Shown here: positions 59,311 to 64,000 of the stretch, piece after piece
How the letters are laid out: each line of letters begins with the position of its first letter
Position numbering within the stretch: position 1 is the first letter of the stretch
Assembly (NCBI GenBank): GCA_036874045.1
Contig: CM072336.1
Coordinates: 16,115,001 to 16,179,000, forward strand
Direction: 5' to 3'
Origin: Cymodocea nodosa
Taxonomy: Eukaryota; Streptophyta; Magnoliopsida; Alismatales; Cymodoceaceae
Length of the DNA: 64,000 nucleotides
Made by a program: the position numbers and the translations under genes
Notes under the pieces: model-generated
The model's database searches: none
What the model was told of the DNA's origin: nothing
What the model saw: only the letters and a program-made list of their open reading frames with translations

Positions 59311-62300
59311 TGATAGGAAAGGTTTATACTTAAGAGGGGGTGAATTGAGTATACTGCAATTTTCTTTGTATTTGGTTCCTTTTTAAATCTAGGTAATGCG
59401 AAAATAAAATAGAGATTAAAGTGCACAGACAATTTATAGTGGTTCCCCTTAACCAGGGTACATCCACTCTTTGAGTCTTTACTCAAGAATTCACTATCCT
59501 CAAGAGTTTTTGGTTCACTCAAAATCTAGTGTCTCCAACTTTACTCAAAGCTAAATGAACTTTAATAAGGCACCGATTCTTCATCAAGTTCTCCTTCTAA
59601 CTGTACGAACCCTCTTATAGTTACCGTGCTAACTATGTTAATTCATTATTTTATAAGTTAATTTTGATGATGAAAAACGTGTGTTTAATATCTCTAAAAT
59701 AATTTTTAGCAGTCACTCTATTGAAATTGAAATTGTCTAACTACTATATATTTAGAAATCTTTTGAAAATAGATTTTGGAAGGTTTTCATTTCTTTCTAG
59801 CAGCTAATCAGAGAGTTACACTGCAAGTCACCATAAATAACAAGTAAATCGGATAGTTAGCCTTTTCTCTTAGTTTATTGAAGAGTTATTTCTATAACTA
59901 TCCGAAAAGAATTTTTTCTTCGGTGAGTTAAGTTTTTCTCCTATTCGGATGGTTTTATTTCTAAGTATCAAAAATGCCTTTGTTTTCAGATAGTTAAGTT
60001 TTAAGTTCTGGATAGTTAGCATTTTTTTGATTTAATGTACTTTCGGTTACTTCCTTCTAAAGGACATGTGTCATGCCCTTAACGTATGACTTAAGTGGCT
60101 TTTAGAAGGTTACGAATGTAACTATCCAAAAACCCTTAAGAATCGGAGAGTTACCTTCAATAAGTATCTGAAATCTATTTTAACCTTCGAATAGTTAATT
60201 TTAATGTTTATTTTTGACTTAAGTGACTTTTCGGAAGGTTACGAATGTAACTATCTGAAATGGCTTAAGAATCAAAGAGTTATCTCCTATAAGTATTTGA
60301 AACATGTTTTCTTTATCAAATAGTTTATTTTTAATATTTTATGCTACTATTTCAGAATGACACGTGTTTTAATTTAAATGCATAACTTAAGTGGCCTTTT
60401 GGAATGTTAGCTCTAACTATTCGAAATGATTTTAAGTTTCGGTAGGTTAACTTTTTAAGTTTTTGATTTTCTAAAAGCCTCTAAAGAATTTATTTTTACA
60501 AAATCTAGAATTGCTATTTATTGACTAACTGTTTTGGCAAGATATCTCTTGATTACAGATCTCAAATTAATTATGATTGAATGTTGTTGGAAATGGATTA
60601 CTACACAAGGAATCTAACCATTTCAGAATCCTTTCCATATATGCAAATCTCAAGGGAAGAATACAAATGATTTGCAAAAAATAGAAGAATAGAGAACACA
60701 CAGAATTTCAGCACATAGAAGGAGAAATTGGTTTTTCAGCAATCTTGCAAACACTTTGAAGATTTGTTTGCAACAAAGTACTAAAGATTAAAGCTTGCAG
60801 ATAAATCAGGATTTCTCCTAGAGCTTCATAAATTGACTCTCCATAGGACTTGTCTTTGTACCGTGTGTTTTAATCATTTTGAGTTAGTGACTCCTACAAT
60901 TAAACTATTTTCTCATTTATTTAAAAATCCTAACTCACAAGGGTGTTGTGAGTATACCTTCACAAGGTCGGGGCCTTGGTGAAGAGAGTGAAGTGTGATA
61001 CTTCACTTACTCAAGATTGAGGTCTTAAGTACACAAAGTTGGTACTTTGTGTGATGTTTTTGTTTAGCCTATAAAAACATCTATAAGGTTGTTACTTAGC
61101 CTAAAAAAGCAACTTGTTTAAGGTTTGTGCTTAGCCTTAAAAGAACTTAGTGGAATTCTCAAGGTTGTGGCATTGAGGAGTGGACTACCTAGTTTGGGAA
61201 ACCACTATAAAATCCTGTGTCATTTACTTTCTATTTTGCATTTTACATTTATAAAATCAAATAATTAGGGTTCATTAGTATCAACAACTTCTGAAAATTT
61301 AAAAGCAAAATAAATTTTATTAGAACACTATTCACCCCCCCTCTAGTGTGACATTTGATCCCATCAAACTATACTAGCCTATGTATAGTTATCTGTACAA
61401 CTTTACATGCTCCCGTAAAGTTCTTTTGAGATTTTTCTAAAAGAACACATTTCAGAGTTTCTTTCACAACATCCCTTGTAGATAGGTTCTCTTTTTCAAT
61501 TAAACAATTTAATGCAAAGAGGAATTAATCATGAAAGCATAAACATAATACAACTTTCCTCTTGTAGATATGGTAACTCTTAAATCTTCAAGTAATACAA
61601 CTTACAACACTTGCTTATAGGTTGGAGCAAGAACCAACACTTGAGCTTTCAGGTAGAAGCTCAGCAACCAACCTTTCTCGAGCTTTCAGGTCCAAGCTCT
61701 TAACCAATAGTGAGTTTTCAGGTATAAACTCATGAACCAACAACTTTAAGCTTTGAATTAGTACTTGAGTGCATGGAGCTTTTGTGCTTCAGTATGCTTG
61801 AAAGTGTAACACTTTTGTATTTGTAGACTGAGTATTTTTCTAGAATTTTTGAGTAGCTCTCAATAAATGATAATCGTTGTTTTTATCTTCCCTTTGCTTA
61901 TCATATTTATATCAAGAGATATAATAATCATATTTACTTCTAACGGATATTTTCTACTGTACTTACTATGTAGTTAGTCCCAAAAATAGTAAGTTACCGT
62001 TCTGTATACTGTCCACCTTATAACCTTTCGATTCCTTTTGATTTTTGGATGGCTAGCTGTGTAACTCTCTGAAGGATAGTTGTAACTCACCAAAAATCCA
62101 CTTAAGTCCTTTTGTCTGTGTCACGTGAGATTTTAAGTCATACATGTGAGGTGTCTTAAGTTCGGATACTTGTAATTGTAACTTATCGAATCGTTTTTAA
62201 CTTTTGGATAGTTAGCTATAGTAAACTTTCGATTTTCTTCAAAGCTTTCGACTGTAGTTTTCCTATTTCGACACGTGCATAATAGAATAACATAAGTTTC

Positions 62301-63166
62301 GGATAGTTCATTCTACAACCTTTCGAAACTTCTTGTTTTTCAAATAGTTAGCTTTCTAACTTTCTGAAAATCCTTGTAAGCTTCCGTTTGAATTTCTACA
62401 TGAGTAATTTAATGACTTAAGTTCTTGGATGGTTAAATCTCCTACTTTTCCAATTTCTTTGGTCTTTTGGATAATTAGCTCATTAACTCTTTGATTTTCT
62501 AAATAGCCATCTTATTAACTTTCCAAAGACTCTTTTATTTTTGGATAGTTATCCTTCTAACTATTCGAAGGTTTTTCTATTACTTTTAAATGGTCTACCG
62601 AAAACTTAACCATTTAACATTTCGAAAATCTGCTTCTTCTAGATACTTAGACTAATAACTGTTTGATCTTCTTCTTCTTTTAGATACTTAAGCTTTAACT
62701 TGTGTTGTAATTATCTGAAGTTCCTATATCTCTATAGTAGCAATTTCTAAACTACCTATATCTGCTTATCTACCTTTTGGTCTTTAGTTTGTTGAACTAT
62801 CTTGTGATATCTATGAAATACAATTTGTTTTCTCACACAAGTTTTTACATTATCAAAATACAAAGGTTCTAACAATCTCCTCCTTTTTGATAATGACAAA
62901 ATCCTTTACATTTAATTACATGTATTTCACTCTCTAGTTTATTTCTATACATTCAGTCATACAGAAAATAAGTGAAATAGATTTCTGGATTTATGGAGTT
63001 ACATGATTTATAGTAGGTATAGAATACTAGAGTATTTCTCCCATTGTCTATGTGCTAGGAATTCTCCCCCTACCTTCCATGTAATTTCTTTTTATACTTC
63101 CCCCTTTTTTGTCATTAGATAAAAGAAGATCTCTATTTCTGATACCACAACTCTTATAGGCAAAAA
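59311..63166 (-). mobile_element. Sirevirus-like 3' LTR and 3' UTR, interrupted
   Basis: On the minus strand the LTR starts at 62874 (TGTTAGAACCTTTGTATTTT), just after a purine tract AAAAAGGAGGAGAT. Upstream of it, 62880-63140 holds further AGGGGGAG tracts as in the 47589 element. The LTR probably ends at 59311, and the plus-strand solo LTR at 59636-61366 is inserted in it. The internal coding region is missing because another LTR begins at 63168. Confidence 0.65.
59636..61366 (+). mobile_element. Solo LTR, target duplication AACTA
   Basis: AACTA at 59631-59635 recurs at 61367-61371. The 1,731-bp unit starts TGTTAATTCATTATTTTATA and ends CACCCCCCCTCTAGTGTGAC then ATTTGATCCCATCA. It is a different LTR family from the TGAAAGGACC one, yet it carries the palindrome array at about 59800-60475. 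No internal region remains. Confidence 0.85.
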
Positions 63167-63167
63167 T

Positions 63168-64000
63168 TGTTAAAACCCTTGTATTTTGATAATGCAAAAT
63201 CCTATGTGAGGAAACAAATTGTATTTCACAGATATTATAAGACAGTTCAGCAAACTGAACATCAGAAGGTAAATAAGTTGATACAGATAGTTTAGAAACT
63301 ATTGCAAGAGAAAAATAGGATTTTCGAAAGGTTGTCAGGCTCAAGATTCTGAAAGAAATGGATCTTCAACGAGTTATAGTGCTAAGTATCTAAAGAGTCA
63401 GTTTAAAGTAGTAGTTATATCATTAGATAGTTAGAAGGATAACTATTCGAAATTTCAATACCTTCGGAAAGTTTGAAAGATAACTAGTTGAACGTTTGGA
63501 GAGTTAGAAAAGCTTGCTATCCAAAAATCTAAGGAAATCAGTGAATTAGAAAATCTAACTATCTGATAAGATAAGTTGGTTAAAACACACATGATGAAAG
63601 TTAGAAGAAGAGAAAGATGACTATTCAAATTTTTGAAAAGTTAAATTGGTAACTATCTGAAAATATAGGAAAATTAGAAAGTTATCTAAAACAACTATCT
63701 GGATAGTTAAGTTAGAAGAAAATACACATGTAGAAATTGAACTTATAGTAGACAAAGGCTTAAAAGGACTTTTGGTAAGTTAGAAAAGCTAACTATTTGA
63801 AAATTGAGAAGTTTTGGAAAGTTACAAATCTAACTATCTGAAAAACTTAAGTTATTCAAATTCTCACGTGTAGAATTCCAATCAAAAGTTTAAAAGTCCT
63901 TCAGAAAATTAAGAAAGCTAACTATCTGAAAAACAAGATGTTTTGGAAGGTTACAGAATGAACTATCCGAAACTTAAATTATCCTTTTATGCACATGCCG
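63168..64000 (+). mobile_element. LTR start, running off the window
   Basis: It begins TGTTAAAACCCTTGTATTTT then GATAATGCAAAATC, parallel to the start of the 47589 LTR. The palindrome array starts near 63318. It lies head to head with the minus-strand 3' region on its left. AAAAT (63163-63167) would be the left target duplication; the right side is outside the window. Confidence 0.7.

Overview
This is plant nuclear DNA, most likely from a flowering plant with a repeat-rich genome. It is AT-rich, carries plant-type Ty1/copia, Ty3/gypsy, LINE, hAT, MITE and TRIM sequences, and holds one real host gene with canonical GT-AG introns. I cannot name the species.

The host gene lies on the minus strand. 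It encodes the catalytic subunit of DNA polymerase epsilon (POLE/POL2; Arabidopsis POL2A/TILTED1). Eighteen exons join in frame without a break from the ATG at 45335-45337 down to 1845, giving about 744 codons. They cover the N-terminal domain, the 3'-5' exonuclease, polymerase motif A and the CysX iron-sulfur motif. The rest of the gene lies beyond position 1. Only about 2.2 kb of coding sequence is spread over 43.5 kb because the introns are full of transposons; intron 12 alone is 16 kb. A GC-rich stretch with two E2F-like sites lies just upstream of the start.

Layout from left to right. 1-1844: intron 18, with LINE fragments, an LTR fragment and a foldback. 1845-3000: exons 18-15. 3001-10605: intron 14, with an RTE LINE split by an LTR element, a truncated Sirevirus-like 5' end, a copia reverse-transcriptase fragment and LINE pieces. 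10606-13004: exons 14-13. 13005-29076: intron 12, with a MITE, a hAT remnant, a solo LTR and a decayed copia element with both LTRs. 29077-29241: exon 12. 29242-34879: intron 11, with two copia remnants. 34880-41728: exons 11-5, with L1, hAT and 5S-derived pieces in intron 10. 41729-44592: intron 4, with a copia 5' fragment and a complete TRIM. 44593-45337: exons 4-1. 45338-64000: promoter, then a nested LTR-retrotransposon landscape.

The upstream landscape has clear nesting. A 7.6-kb Sirevirus-like copia element (47589-55226, target duplication ATAAA) sits inside an older minus-strand solo LTR (46691-55533, target duplication AATAT). A gypsy fragment, a DNA transposon with terminal inverted repeats and an LTR-like region follow. 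Next comes a minus-strand Sirevirus-like 3' end interrupted by a plus-strand solo LTR (59636-61366, target duplication AACTA). The window ends inside another plus-strand LTR.

The most unusual signal is a recurring imperfect palindrome, roughly TTCGGANAGTTA - spacer - TAACTATCCGAA. It is arrayed many times inside several LTR types that differ in ends, length and orientation, together with ACTTAAGT and CACGTG palindromes. I read it as a candidate regulatory or chromatin-targeting module of these retrotransposons. All identifications are by eye from translated motifs; no database search was run.
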